Shown: positions 49,446 through 57,992 of the stretch, in pieces
Layout: every line of letters begins with the position of its first letter
Numbering within the stretch: position 1 is the stretch's first letter
Origin: Rhodococcoides fascians A25f
GTDB lineage: Bacteria > Actinomycetota > Actinomycetes > Mycobacteriales > Mycobacteriaceae
NCBI RefSeq assembly: GCF_000760935.2
Contig: NZ_CP049744.1
Coordinates: forward strand, 3,441,501 to 3,505,500
Direction of reading: 5' to 3'
DNA length: 64,000 nucleotides
Made by a program: the position numbers and the translations under genes
The notes under the pieces: model-generated
Database searches by the model: none
What the model was told of the DNA's origin: nothing
Seen by the model: only the letters and a program-made list of their open reading frames with translations

Positions 49446-50135
49446 TCAGCGCCCGACGCCGTAGACCCCGCGGGCCTCGTCACGAACGACTCGTCCGTTG
49501 TCGAGTTCGACGACGCGGCGGCGCATCGAGTCGACGATGTGGTTGTCGTGGGTCGCCATCAGCACAGTGGTTCCGGTGCGGTTGATGCGCTCGAGCAGCA
49601 ACATGATGTCCTGGCTGGTGTCGGGATCCAGGTTTCCGGTCGGCTCGTCCGCAAGCAGGACCAGCGGGCGATTGACGAAAGCTCGGGCAATCGCCACACG
49701 CTGCTGCTCACCACCGGACAGCTCGTTCGGCAGACGATCGGACTTGCCGCCGAGTCCCACCAGGTCGAGAACCTCGGGGACGGTGCGTTTGATCATCGAA
49801 CGCGGCTTGCCGATCACCTCGAGCGCAAATGCCACGTTCTCCACCACGGTCTTCTGCTGCAAGAGACGAAAGTCCTGGAAGACGCAGCCCATGCTCTGCC
49901 GCAGTCGCGGGACGCGACGGGCCGCCAGCCGGTTCACGTGGAAGTCGGCAACGTGAATGTCACCGGAGGTGGGCGTCTCCTCCTTGAGCAGCAGCCGCAT
50001 GAACGTCGATTTACCCGAACCGGACGGGCCGATCAGGAACACGAACTCACCCTTGTCGATGGAGACCGTCACTTTGTCCAGGGCGGGCCTGGTGGAGGTC
50101 TTGTAGGACTTGGACACATTCGAGGTGCTGATCAC
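49446..50135 (-). CDS. ftsE: Cell-division ATP-binding protein FtsE
   Basis: 229 residues. Walker A is [10 protein letters not shown] near residue 35, the signature is LSGGEQQR, Walker B is [12 protein letters not shown] and the switch is [11 protein letters not shown]. Together with FtsX it forms the ABC-like complex of the divisome. It is the first gene of ftsEX-smpB-EamA and lies divergently behind an 86-base gap from the proline/threonine-rich membrane protein gene on the same strand. Confidence 0.96.
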   Translation of the reverse strand: MISTSNVSKSYKTSTRPALDKVTVSIDKGEFVFLIGPSGSGKSTFMRLLLKEETPTSGDIHVADFHVNRLAARRVPRLRQSMGCVFQDFRLLQQKTVVENVAFALEVIGKPRSMIKRTVPEVLDLVGLGGKSDRLPNELSGGEQQRVAIARAFVNRPLVLLADEPTGNLDPDTSQDIMLLLERINRTGTTVLMATHDNHIVDSMRRRVVELDNGRVVRDEARGVYGVGR

Positions 50136-50221
50136 GGGTCGCCAGTGTAGTCCTTACCCGCCGGTAGCCGTCGGAACCGTGCGGGTACCACGGCGAGTCC
50201 CGAGAGACGGTAAAGGCAGCG

Positions 50222-50668
50222 TCAGCGCGATGACGTCGGTGCAGGCTGGGTGGGAATCAGCGACTGAATCGCCGGCGGAATCGGCACGCCGAACGGCGCG
50301 GTCGTCGTCGGCGAAACTGTCGTCGTGGTGGCCTGCTGTCCGGATTCCTCGACGGTTCCCGACTGCTCCGGATCGACGGTGGCCGACGGAGTCGGCGAGA
50401 CCGTGGTTGTCGAGTATCGCTGCTCGGAGGTCTGGGGCTGGTTGTACGAGGTAGATGCATCCGGGTCGACGGCGATCGGACCTTGCACGGGTTCGGCGTC
50501 TCGCGCTGCGATGTCGGCACTGACCTGGCCGTAGAGCAGGCCCGTAAGCACGAAGCAGATGCCGAACGCCACGGTGGACGTGCGGACGCGGCCGTAGATC
50601 TTGGCCGGAATGCGCCACTGTCGCCAATTTCGTTGCGAGCGTTCGGTTCCGGTATCAGGTGAACTCAC
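50222..50668 (-). CDS. Pro/Thr/Ser-rich single-span membrane protein (Rv3103c-like)
   Basis: 148 residues. A basic cytosolic start (RNWRQWRIPAKIYGRVR) is followed by one hydrophobic helix at about 32-50. The outer part is rich in T, P, S and Q, with TTTTVSPTTTAPF, and no known domain. It matches Rv3103c in position between the MscS and FtsE genes. A cell-wall-linked role near the divisome is possible but unsupported by motif. Its ATG overlaps the MscS stop by 4 bases. Confidence 0.7.
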   Translation of the reverse strand: MSSPDTGTERSQRNWRQWRIPAKIYGRVRTSTVAFGICFVLTGLLYGQVSADIAARDAEPVQGPIAVDPDASTSYNQPQTSEQRYSTTTVSPTPSATVDPEQSGTVEESGQQATTTTVSPTTTAPFGVPIPPAIQSLIPTQPAPTSSR

Positions 50669-51564
50669 TGGTCTTCCGTCCGATCTCGTCCCGACGATTC
50701 CGGTGCGACCCCGGCCGTACTGACGTCTGGCGCAACGTTGATGCCCTCGGGCTGCAGAGCGGCGGCCACTCGCACTCGAAGCTCTCGCCCCACCTGGAAC
50801 TGCTTGCCCGGCAGCGTCCGCGCGACCAAGCGCACGTTGACCTGCCCCACCTCGATGCTCTCCACTCCCATCACGGTCGGTTCGTCGAGCAGGAGCGGAC
50901 GCAAGCGCGTGTCGGCGAATGCGTCACGGCCGACTGCACGGAGCAACGCGTTCACCTGGGTGAGATCTGCGGTGCTGGGGACCGGGACGTCGACGACTGC
51001 GCGCGCCCAATCCTTCGACAGATTGATCGCCTTGACGATCTGCCCGTTCGGGACAGTGATGACCTCGCCGTCGACGCTACGCACCCGAGTCACTCGGAGC
51101 GTCACGTCCTCGACGGTGCCCTCGGCGTCCTCGGCCGATCCGTTGACGGCGATCTGGACGACGTCACCGAAGCCGTACTGCCGTTCGGTGATGATGAAGA
51201 ACCCGGCCAGAATGTCCTGCACTACGCGCTGAGCACCGAAGCCGAGGGCTGCACCGATGACCGTCGCGGGTGCCACGAGACCACCGACGCCGAATCCGAA
51301 GCGACGCAACACTTCGATGGTGACGAGGATGTAGATGAGCGTGACCAGCACCCACGTGATGACCTGAGCCAGGGCATGACGGTGTTTGGCGGCCTCGGAC
51401 CGCACGAGTGCGTCGCTGTGCTGATAGTTCTGATCGATGCGGGCAGTGATTCGAGATCCGGTCCAGGTGACGAACCGCGCGGCCAGCAGCCCGCCGAGGA
51501 TGTACAGAACGATTCCGAGGGCGTTCAGCTTCAGGTCGAGCGTCGGGTTCAACCAGCCTGCCAT
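50665..51564 (-). CDS. MscS family mechanosensitive channel (Rv3104c-like)
   Basis: 299 residues. Two or three N-terminal helices end in the pore helix GVGGLVAPATVIGAALGFGA, with the beta domain QRVVQDILAGFFIITERQYG following. The EGTVEDVTLRVTRVRSVDGE and VPNGQIVKAINLS segments match the MscS soluble domain. The protein gates solute release on membrane tension. It starts five bases after the prfB stop. Confidence 0.88.
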   Translation of the reverse strand: MAGWLNPTLDLKLNALGIVLYILGGLLAARFVTWTGSRITARIDQNYQHSDALVRSEAAKHRHALAQVITWVLVTLIYILVTIEVLRRFGFGVGGLVAPATVIGAALGFGAQRVVQDILAGFFIITERQYGFGDVVQIAVNGSAEDAEGTVEDVTLRVTRVRSVDGEVITVPNGQIVKAINLSKDWARAVVDVPVPSTADLTQVNALLRAVGRDAFADTRLRPLLLDEPTVMGVESIEVGQVNVRLVARTLPGKQFQVGRELRVRVAAALQPEGINVAPDVSTAGVAPESSGRDRTEDQ

Positions 51565-51569
51565 CAGAT

Positions 51570-52682
51570 CTACTGCTCCCCTCGCATTCGCCAGCGAATT
51601 CCCGACTCCAGGAATCCATCGATGTCTCCGTCGAGAACAGTAGACGGATTGTTGACCTCGTACTCGGTACGCAAATCTTTGACCATCTGATACGGGTGCA
51701 GCACGTACGAGCGCATCTGGTTACCCCACGAGCTGCCGCCGTCGCCCTTGAGCGCATCCATCTCGGCGCGCTCTTCCTTGCGCTTGACCTCGAGCAGCTT
51801 GGCCTGCAGCACTCGCATGGCAGAGACCTTGTTCTGCAACTGCGACTTCTCGTTCTGACACGTCACGACGATCCCCGTCGGAATGTGCGTCAACCGGACG
51901 GCGGAGTCGGTGGTGTTGACCGACTGACCACCCGGTCCGGACGAGCGGTAGACGTCCACGCGAATGTCGTTCTCGGGGATCTCGATGTGGTCGGTGGTCT
52001 CGACGACCGGGAGTACCTCGACCTCGGCGAACGAGGTCTGGCGTCGACCCTGGTTGTCGAACGGGCTGATCCGCACGAGCCGGTGCGTACCTTGCTCCAC
52101 CGACAACGTCCCGTACGTGTACGGAGCCTTGACGGCGAAGGTCGCACTCTTGATTCCGGCCTCTTCGGCGTAGGACGTGTCGTAGACCTCGACCCCGTAG
52201 CCGTGCTTCTCGGCCCAGCGGATGTACATACGCATGAGCATCTCCGCCCAGTCGGCGGCATCGATTCCGCCGGCACCGGAACGGATGTTGACCAACGCGT
52301 CACGCGCGTCGTATTCCCCGGACAACAGGGTCCGCACTTCCATGGCTGCGATGTCCTCACGCAGGGATGCCCGTTCGGCGTCGGCATCGGCGGTGGCCGA
52401 CGCGGCCGCTTCACCTTCTTCGCCCTCGGCGAGCTCGTACAGAACAGGCATGTCCTCCAGGCGCTGACGAAGCTCCTCCACGCGGCGCAGTTCTGCCTGC
52501 GCGTGGGACAGCTGACTGGTCACCTGCTGCGCGTGTTCCTGGTCGTTCCACAGGTCCGGTGATGCGGCCTGGTGTTCCAGCTCGTCGATGCGTCGCCGCA
52601 GTTCCTCGACGTCGAGTACCGACTCGACAGTGGACAGAGTGGTGTCGAGCTCGGCCAGGTCTGCAGAAACGTCGGGATGCAC
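51570..52682 (-). CDS. prfB: Peptide chain release factor 2
   Basis: 370 residues. The tRNA-mimic motif GGQ is in [10 protein letters not shown], and SPF, the UGA/UAA-reading motif, is in [20 protein letters not shown]. There is no internal in-frame TGA or slippery stretch, so the autoregulatory frameshift of Enterobacteria is absent. GTG 52682 (VHPDVSADL) is chosen by family alignment; a GTG seven codons upstream is also in frame. It recognises UAA/UGA. Confidence 0.95.
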   Translation of the reverse strand: MHPDVSADLAELDTTLSTVESVLDVEELRRRIDELEHQAASPDLWNDQEHAQQVTSQLSHAQAELRRVEELRQRLEDMPVLYELAEGEEGEAAASATADADAERASLREDIAAMEVRTLLSGEYDARDALVNIRSGAGGIDAADWAEMLMRMYIRWAEKHGYGVEVYDTSYAEEAGIKSATFAVKAPYTYGTLSVEQGTHRLVRISPFDNQGRRQTSFAEVEVLPVVETTDHIEIPENDIRVDVYRSSGPGGQSVNTTDSAVRLTHIPTGIVVTCQNEKSQLQNKVSAMRVLQAKLLEVKRKEERAEMDALKGDGGSSWGNQMRSYVLHPYQMVKDLRTEYEVNNPSTVLDGDIDGFLESGIRWRMRGEQ

Positions 52683-52907
52683 GAGAGTCAAGGTTACCGG
52701 CACCCGAACCCTCGCCCGACCGCCCCCGAACCCGGACGGGACCGCCCTGGCGAATGGGCACCGTCGTCGAGAGTTCGAACCGTGCTGATTTCAACTCTCG
52801 TCAGGCCATCGGGTGACTGCTAGTTTTCGGCTCATCGACATATTCGCATGTCGACATGCCTGTCACCGCCCGGTGTCGGCCACACCTGCAGTACACAGGA
52901 GCGTCGT

Positions 52908-53399
52908 ATGACCGTCACCGATCAGTACCTCGACAACAACCAGGCCTACGCCGCCCAGTTCGACGGTCCCCTGCCTCTGCCACCGTCGAAGCACGTGGCA
53001 GTGGTCGCGTGCATGGACGCCCGACTCGACGTCTACCGCATTCTCGGTCTTGCCGACGGCGAAGCCCACGTGATTCGCAATGCCGGCGGTGTGATCACCG
53101 ACGACGAGATCAGGTCGCTGGCCATCAGTCAGCGTCTGCTCGGCACCAAGGAGATCATCCTGATCCATCACACCGACTGCGGCATGCTCACCTTCACCGA
53201 TGACGAGTTCAAGAAAGATCTGCAGGACGAGACGGGCATCAAGCCGAACTGGGCTGCCGAGTCGTTCACCGAACTGGACCGCGATGTTCGCCAGTCGCTC
53301 GCCCGCATCGAGCAGAGCCCGTTCGTCACGAAGCACGAATCCATTCGAGGCTTCGTCTTCGATGTCGCAACCGGGAAGCTGAACGAAGTCACCGGATAG
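52908..53399 (+). CDS. Beta-class carbonic anhydrase (Rv1284-like)
   Basis: 163 residues. Zinc ligands Cys, His and Cys are in VVACMDARLD and LIHHTDCGM, with the Asp-Arg dyad (CMDAR) and RNAGGVITDD. The family is short, like mycobacterial CanA. It hydrates CO2 to bicarbonate. AGGAG lies eight bases before the ATG; longer in-frame starts back to 52848 are not needed. It is divergent from prfB with a 225-base gap. Confidence 0.93.
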   Translation: MTVTDQYLDNNQAYAAQFDGPLPLPPSKHVAVVACMDARLDVYRILGLADGEAHVIRNAGGVITDDEIRSLAISQRLLGTKEIILIHHTDCGMLTFTDDEFKKDLQDETGIKPNWAAESFTELDRDVRQSLARIEQSPFVTKHESIRGFVFDVATGKLNEVTG

Positions 53400-53412
53400 A
53401 CCCCGCCACCCA

Positions 53413-53448
53413 TATCGCCGCGTACGAGCAAGCCCGTGCGCGGCGATA
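53413..53448 (+). terminator. Terminator-like hairpin between the carbonic anhydrase gene and hisN
   Basis: TATCGCCGCG (53413-53422) pairs perfectly with CGCGGCGATA (53439-53448), and the stem continues for four more base pairs. It ends ten bases before the hisN GTG, so it may overlap the hisN leader. It probably limits read-through from the carbonic anhydrase gene. Confidence 0.7.
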
Positions 53449-53458
53449 GTCTTCTCCG

Positions 53459-54250
53459 GTGACCGACTACTCCGCCGATCTTGCCCTTGCCCTCAGGCTC
53501 GCCGACGAGGCCGACGCCATCACTCGTCGACGATTTCTGGCCATGGATCTCTCGGTGGACTCGAAGCCGGATCTCACACCGGTGAGCGACGCAGACCTGG
53601 CCGTCGAGACGATGATTCGCGGCGAGCTCGGTTCGGAGCGTTCCGGCGATGCCTTGCTGGGCGAGGAGTTCGGCGGCACCGCGACCTTCAGCGGTCGCCA
53701 GTGGGTGGTGGATCCCATCGACGGCACCAAGAATTTCGTGCGCGGCGTGCCCGTGTGGGCAACGTTGATCGCTCTGCTGGACGACGGCGTACCGCGAGTA
53801 GGAGTCGTCAGCGCCCCTGCATTGAACAGGCGATGGTGGGCCGCACACGATCAGGGCGCCTGGACGGCATCGGACGGGGGCACTCCGCGCAACATCACGG
53901 TCTCGAAGGTCGATTCGTTGGCGTCGTCGAGTCTGAGCTTCTCCAGCCTCTCAGGCTGGTCCGATCTCGGTATCAGAGACCGATTCCTCGATCTCACCGA
54001 TGCCGTCTGGCGGGTGCGCGGCTACGGCGACTTCTTCTCGTACTGCCTGGTCGCAGAGGGCGCGGTCGATATCGCGGCCGAACCCGAGGTCTCGCTGTGG
54101 GACCTGGCTGCGCTCGATGTCCTCGTGCGCGAGGCCGGCGGCGACTTCACCGCACTGGACGGCACCGAAGGCCCGCACGGCGGCAGCGCGGTGGCCACCA
54201 ATGGCCTACTGCAGAGCGAGGTACTCGAGCGATTGTCCCCCGACGCCTGA
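53459..54250 (+). CDS. hisN: Histidinol-phosphatase HisN (inositol monophosphatase family)
   Basis: 263 residues. The IMPase metal motifs are present: [22 protein letters not shown] near residues 84-97 and [17 protein letters not shown]. The signature [10 protein letters not shown] matches the HisN subfamily of mycobacteria and corynebacteria, which dephosphorylates histidinol phosphate. The GTG start follows the hairpin. The position before fadE24-fadE23 parallels Rv3137-Rv3139-Rv3140. Confidence 0.9.
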   Translation: MTDYSADLALALRLADEADAITRRRFLAMDLSVDSKPDLTPVSDADLAVETMIRGELGSERSGDALLGEEFGGTATFSGRQWVVDPIDGTKNFVRGVPVWATLIALLDDGVPRVGVVSAPALNRRWWAAHDQGAWTASDGGTPRNITVSKVDSLASSSLSFSSLSGWSDLGIRDRFLDLTDAVWRVRGYGDFFSYCLVAEGAVDIAAEPEVSLWDLAALDVLVREAGGDFTALDGTEGPHGGSAVATNGLLQSEVLERLSPDA

Positions 54251-54257
54251 ATTACGA

Positions 54258-54626
54258 CTACAGAACCGCAGCGAGAACCAGCGCAATCAGCGGCGTGATC
54301 CCCTGGACGAATGCGGCCCGGAAGTACTTGGCACCACCGGTGGCCAGAACCAGAGCGGCTCCGACGATGCTCGCGCACGCGAAGTAGACGATCGCGTCGC
54401 CCGCCGATCCACCGACGAGGAGGCCGACCACGATTCCGACGGCGAGAAACAGGTTGTAGAAGCCCTGATTGAAGGCCATCGGCTTCACGACGTCGGCGTC
54501 GTGCTGGCTCGCGACTCCGAAGCGGGACCACACAGCAGGCTTGGTCCACACCACACTTTCCATCACGAAGATGACGACGTGAAGGGCTGCGGCGAGGGCG
54601 GCGAAGATCTGAGCGGTGAGATGCAC
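54258..54626 (-). CDS. DUF1304 membrane protein
   Basis: 122 residues, four hydrophobic helices. The DUF1304 signature is VVWTKPAVWSRFG and MAFNQGFYNLFLAVG. The function is unknown. It converges with hisN with only seven bases between the stops, so transcripts must overlap unless terminated within coding DNA. No terminator was recognised. Confidence 0.82.
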   Translation of the reverse strand: MHLTAQIFAALAAALHVVIFVMESVVWTKPAVWSRFGVASQHDADVVKPMAFNQGFYNLFLAVGIVVGLLVGGSAGDAIVYFACASIVGAALVLATGGAKYFRAAFVQGITPLIALVLAAVL

Positions 54627-54718
54627 GGAAACAGCCTGTCACATTGATACGACGCACGATACGAACTGCTGTTGGGGTGTCGTGGGCCACCGGTACTTAC
54701 TCGACGGTAGACAGCTAA

Positions 54719-54734
54719 CTTACTCGGGAGTAAG
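54719..54734. promoter_or_regulatory. Operator-like palindrome upstream of fadE24
   Basis: CTTACTC-GG-GAGTAAG is a perfect 7-2-7 palindrome, 41 bases before the proposed fadE24 start. A degenerate copy of the left arm (CTTACTCG) begins at about 54696. The TTACT...AGTAA form is typical of TetR-family lipid regulators; which one acts is not known. It probably covers the promoter of fadE24-fadE23. Confidence 0.65.
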
Positions 54735-54774
54735 ATCTGTGAAGTCCGTGACCGACGCCGAGGAACTGGTGATC

Positions 54775-56178
54775 ATGAGCAAGCAAGACAGTGTGGTCGA
54801 CGCGAAGCGCCCGAAGGTGCCCCGCGATACTTCTGCGGTTGGCCTCAACCCGTTCAAGAGAGATGCGATCGGAACCGCGATGCGCGTTCTGACCGCCATC
54901 ACCGGATCTGAACTGGCGGAGAAGTACAACCTCCGCCAGACGATCGACCGGGTGACGTACGAGAGCACCAAGACCGGGTTCAAGACACTCGGCGCGGCCA
55001 ATCGCACGTTCGCCAAGGTCACCGGCAGCGGCAAGCCCAAGCGTCTCGACGACGGCGCAGCCAAGAACCTGAGCTACTTCGACCTGACGCCCGACGACGA
55101 ACAGCGCATGATCGTCGAGACGGTCAAGGAGTTCGCCGAGGAAATCCTCCGGCCGGCCGCCTTCGACGCAGATCACAACGCCTCCTCACCGGAGGATCTG
55201 GTTCGCCGATCCGCCGAACTCGGCATCACGCTGATCAACGTCCCCGAGGAACTCGACGGTGCCGCCAGCGAGCGCGGAGCCGTCACCAATTCTCTCGTCG
55301 CCGAGGCACTCGCCCACGGCGACATGGGCCTGGCACTGCCCATCCTCGCGCCCAGCGGTGTCGCCGTCGCTCTCACCCAGTGGGGCACCGACGCCCAGCA
55401 GAAGACGTACCTTCCCGCATTCGTCGGCGAGAAGGTGCCGAACGCCGCGGTGGTCGTCAACGAGCCCCGCGCCCTGTTCGACCCGTACGCGCTGCAGACC
55501 AAGGCCGTCCGCTCCCCCAGCGGCTACAAGCTCAACGGCGTCAAGAGTCTCGTGCCTGCTGCTGGAAGCTCCGAGCTGTTCGTCATCGCCGCAGAGCTCG
55601 AGGGCCGCCCGGCATTCTTCATCGTCGAGTCCGACTCCAAGGGCCTGGTCGTCGAAGCCGACCCGAGCATGGGTCTGCGCGCAGCAGGTCTGGGCCGTCT
55701 GATCCTGACCGACGTCGCAGTGCCCGAATCGGCTCTGCTCGGCGACGGTGACGCAGATCAGCGGGCCGCCGAGTACAGCGCTGCCATCGGCCTCGCGCGA
55801 CTCGGCTGGGCATCACTGGCCGTCGGTACCAGCCAGGCCGTACTCGACTACGTCGTTCCGTACGTCAACGACCGTGTCGCCTTCGGTGAGCCGATCAGCA
55901 ACCGTCAGGCCGTGGCCTTCATGGTCGCCAACATCGCCATCGAGCTCGACGGCATGCGGTTGGTCACGCTGCGTGGTGCGTCTCGCGCCGAGCAGGGACT
56001 GTCGTTCACTCGTGAGTCTGCGCTGGCTCGTCGACTCGCTTCCGAGAAGGGCATGCAGATCGGTTCCGACGGCGTGCAGCTGCTCGGCGGTCACGGCTTC
56101 ACCAAGGAGCACCCGGTGGAGCGCTGGTACCGCGATCTGCGGTCCGTCGGCGTCGCCGAGGGCATCGTTCTCATCTAG
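54775..56178 (+). CDS. fadE24: Acyl-CoA dehydrogenase FadE24-like
   Basis: 467 residues. An N-terminal extension of about 100 residues precedes the acyl-CoA dehydrogenase domain (from LTPDDEQRMIVETVKEFAEEI). The C-terminal helices include LGGHGFTKEHPVERWYRDL and end at VAEGIVLI, so the usual EGT-xxIQ segment stops right after the catalytic-Glu position. With FadE23 it probably forms a two-gene heteromer that oxidises fatty acyl-CoA. The ATG at 54775 follows GAGGAAC. It is 44 bases from fadE23. Confidence 0.9.
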   Translation: MSKQDSVVDAKRPKVPRDTSAVGLNPFKRDAIGTAMRVLTAITGSELAEKYNLRQTIDRVTYESTKTGFKTLGAANRTFAKVTGSGKPKRLDDGAAKNLSYFDLTPDDEQRMIVETVKEFAEEILRPAAFDADHNASSPEDLVRRSAELGITLINVPEELDGAASERGAVTNSLVAEALAHGDMGLALPILAPSGVAVALTQWGTDAQQKTYLPAFVGEKVPNAAVVVNEPRALFDPYALQTKAVRSPSGYKLNGVKSLVPAAGSSELFVIAAELEGRPAFFIVESDSKGLVVEADPSMGLRAAGLGRLILTDVAVPESALLGDGDADQRAAEYSAAIGLARLGWASLAVGTSQAVLDYVVPYVNDRVAFGEPISNRQAVAFMVANIAIELDGMRLVTLRGASRAEQGLSFTRESALARRLASEKGMQIGSDGVQLLGGHGFTKEHPVERWYRDLRSVGVAEGIVLI

Positions 56179-56222
56179 CTCGCCGCCCCGAATTCCATGG
56201 CACTCACCCAAGGACATACACG

Positions 56223-57446
56223 ATGATCAATCTTGAACTTCCCAAGAAGCTTCGGGCGCAGGCGAATCAGGCTCACCAGGTCGCTGCCGAGATCTTCCGC
56301 CCGATTTCCCGCAAATACGACCTCGCCGAGCACGAGTATCCGGTGGAACTCGACACGATGGCGTCGATGGTCGAAGGCATGTCCGACGCCGGTGGCGAAA
56401 TCGGCGGCGCTGCCGGTGGCCGCGAGAAGGACAGCGAGTCCGCTCCCAAGCCCAGCAAGACCGCGAACTCCAACGGCGGCAACATGTCTGCCCTGGTCAA
56501 TGTGATCGAGACGTGCTGGGGCGACGTCGGCCTCACCCTGTCGATCCCCTACCAGGGACTCGGCAACTCGGCGATCGCCGCGGTGTCCACCGACGAGCAG
56601 CTCGAGCGCTTCGGCAAGGTATGGGCCTCGATGGCCATCACCGAGCCCGGCTTCGGTTCGGACTCCGCAGCAGTCACCACCACCGCTGTTCTCGATGGCG
56701 ACGAGTGGGTACTCAACGGCGAGAAGATCTACGTGACCGCCGGTGAACGATCCACCCACATCGTGGTGTGGGCAACGGTCGACAAGTCGCTCGGTCGTGC
56801 AGCGATCAAGTCGTTCGTCGTCCCGCGTGACGCTCCGGGCCTGTCGGTCGCTCGCCTCGAGCACAAGCTGGGCATCAAGGCGTCCGATACCGCGGCGCTG
56901 CTGCTCGAGGACTGCCGCATTCCGAAGGACAACCTGCTCGGTACCGCCGAGGTGAACGTCGAAAAGGGCTTCGCCGGCGTCATGCAGACGTTCGACAACA
57001 CGCGTCCCCTGGTCGCAGGTATGGCAATCGGCGTCGCCCGCGCAGCACTCGAAGAGCTGCGGTCCATCCTCGTCGATGCCGGAGTGGAGATCTCCTACGA
57101 GACCCCCGCCTACAACCAGCACGCGGCTGCCGCGGAATTCCTGCGGCTCGAAGCGGACTGGGAAGCTGCCCACCTGCTCGCACTGCGCGCAGCGTGGATG
57201 GCCGACAACAAGGAGCCCAACTCCTTGCAGGCCTCGATGTCCAAGGCCAAGGCCGGCCGCTCGGCAGTCGACATCACCCTGAAGGCGGTCGAGTTGGCCG
57301 GTACCTACGGCTACTCCGAACGCCCGCTGCTCGAGAAGTGGAGCCGCGACTCCAAGATTCTCGACATCTTCGAGGGCACGCAGCAGATCCAGCAACTCAT
57401 CGTTGCCCGACGCGTACTCGGAAAGTCGTCGGCAGAACTGAAGTGA
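56223..57446 (+). CDS. fadE23: Acyl-CoA dehydrogenase FadE23-like
   Basis: 407 residues. FAD-contact ITEPGFGSDSAAV, YVTAGERSTHIVVWATVDK and the catalytic Glu in IFEGTQQIQQLIVAR are present. Residues 60-85 contain a Gly/Ala/Lys-rich insert (AGGEIGGAAGGREKDSE). In pairs of this kind the active site is formed by both subunits. A strong terminator follows. Confidence 0.92.
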   Translation: MINLELPKKLRAQANQAHQVAAEIFRPISRKYDLAEHEYPVELDTMASMVEGMSDAGGEIGGAAGGREKDSESAPKPSKTANSNGGNMSALVNVIETCWGDVGLTLSIPYQGLGNSAIAAVSTDEQLERFGKVWASMAITEPGFGSDSAAVTTTAVLDGDEWVLNGEKIYVTAGERSTHIVVWATVDKSLGRAAIKSFVVPRDAPGLSVARLEHKLGIKASDTAALLLEDCRIPKDNLLGTAEVNVEKGFAGVMQTFDNTRPLVAGMAIGVARAALEELRSILVDAGVEISYETPAYNQHAAAAEFLRLEADWEAAHLLALRAAWMADNKEPNSLQASMSKAKAGRSAVDITLKAVELAGTYGYSERPLLEKWSRDSKILDIFEGTQQIQQLIVARRVLGKSSAELK

Positions 57447-57480
57447 CATATCCGGCTCGTCGTCGAGCCACACGGTGACG

Positions 57481-57517
57481 AAAGCGGCATCGGACCATCG
57501 GTCCGATGCCGCTTTTT
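57481..57517 (+). terminator. Terminator after fadE23
   Basis: AAAGCGGCATCGGACC (57481-57496) pairs with its complement at 57500-57515 around a three-base loop and is followed by further Ts. It starts 35 bases past the fadE23 stop. Confidence 0.9.
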
Positions 57518-57546
57518 CGTGCACTGCAGAAAATTTCGGACGCCGG

Positions 57547-57573
57547 TGTCGATATCGTGTCTTCTCGAGCGTC
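57547..57573 (+). promoter_or_regulatory. Candidate ECF42-type promoter of the DGPF gene
   Basis: TGTCGA at 57547-57552 is followed after 17 bases by CGTC at 57570-57573. From memory, ECF42 promoters have a TGTCGA -35, and their target is normally the adjacent DGPF gene. It lies 59 bases before the DGPF start. The -10 match is short, so this is tentative. Confidence 0.45.
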
Positions 57574-57631
57574 GTCTTCGTGTACGGCGACTCACGCCGC
57601 GACACCGAGGTATCGAACCCAGGAGCGCACC

Positions 57632-57976
57632 ATGAAGTACATCCTCTTGATCAACGCAAACACCGCACCGGGAGCAGCTCCGGGTTGCAGCAGCGTGGAG
57701 GACTGGATGACCTACGAGAAGGAAATGAAGGAGGCGGGCGTCTACGTCTCCGGTCATGCGATGGCGGACCTCACCACCGCCACGGCGGTGCGCGTCGATG
57801 CCACCACCGGAGAACGCACCGTCACCGACGGGCCGTACGCCGAGTCACACGAAGTACTGGGCGGCTACGACGTCATCGACGTTCCTGACCTCGATTCCGC
57901 ACTCGAATGGGCGACGCGATGCCCCGGTTCGAAAGACGGCGGCACCGTCATCGTTCGTCCACTTGCAGAATTCTGA
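57632..57976 (+). CDS. YCII/DGPF domain protein
   Basis: 114 residues. The DGPF motif is visible as VTDGPYAESHEVLGGYDVID at about residues 66-85, with the dimeric ferredoxin-like fold of YCII proteins. The function is unknown; such proteins are targets of ECF42 sigma factors. AGGAGCG lies seven bases before the ATG. The sigma gene follows 16 bases later. Confidence 0.88.
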   Translation: MKYILLINANTAPGAAPGCSSVEDWMTYEKEMKEAGVYVSGHAMADLTTATAVRVDATTGERTVTDGPYAESHEVLGGYDVIDVPDLDSALEWATRCPGSKDGGTVIVRPLAEF

Positions 57977-57992
57977 CCCACGGGGTCGTTCG

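Noticed and set aside
51570..52682. Programmed +1 frameshift in prfB
   Set aside because: The frame is continuous through the family-conserved start and no in-frame TGA with a slippery site is present.
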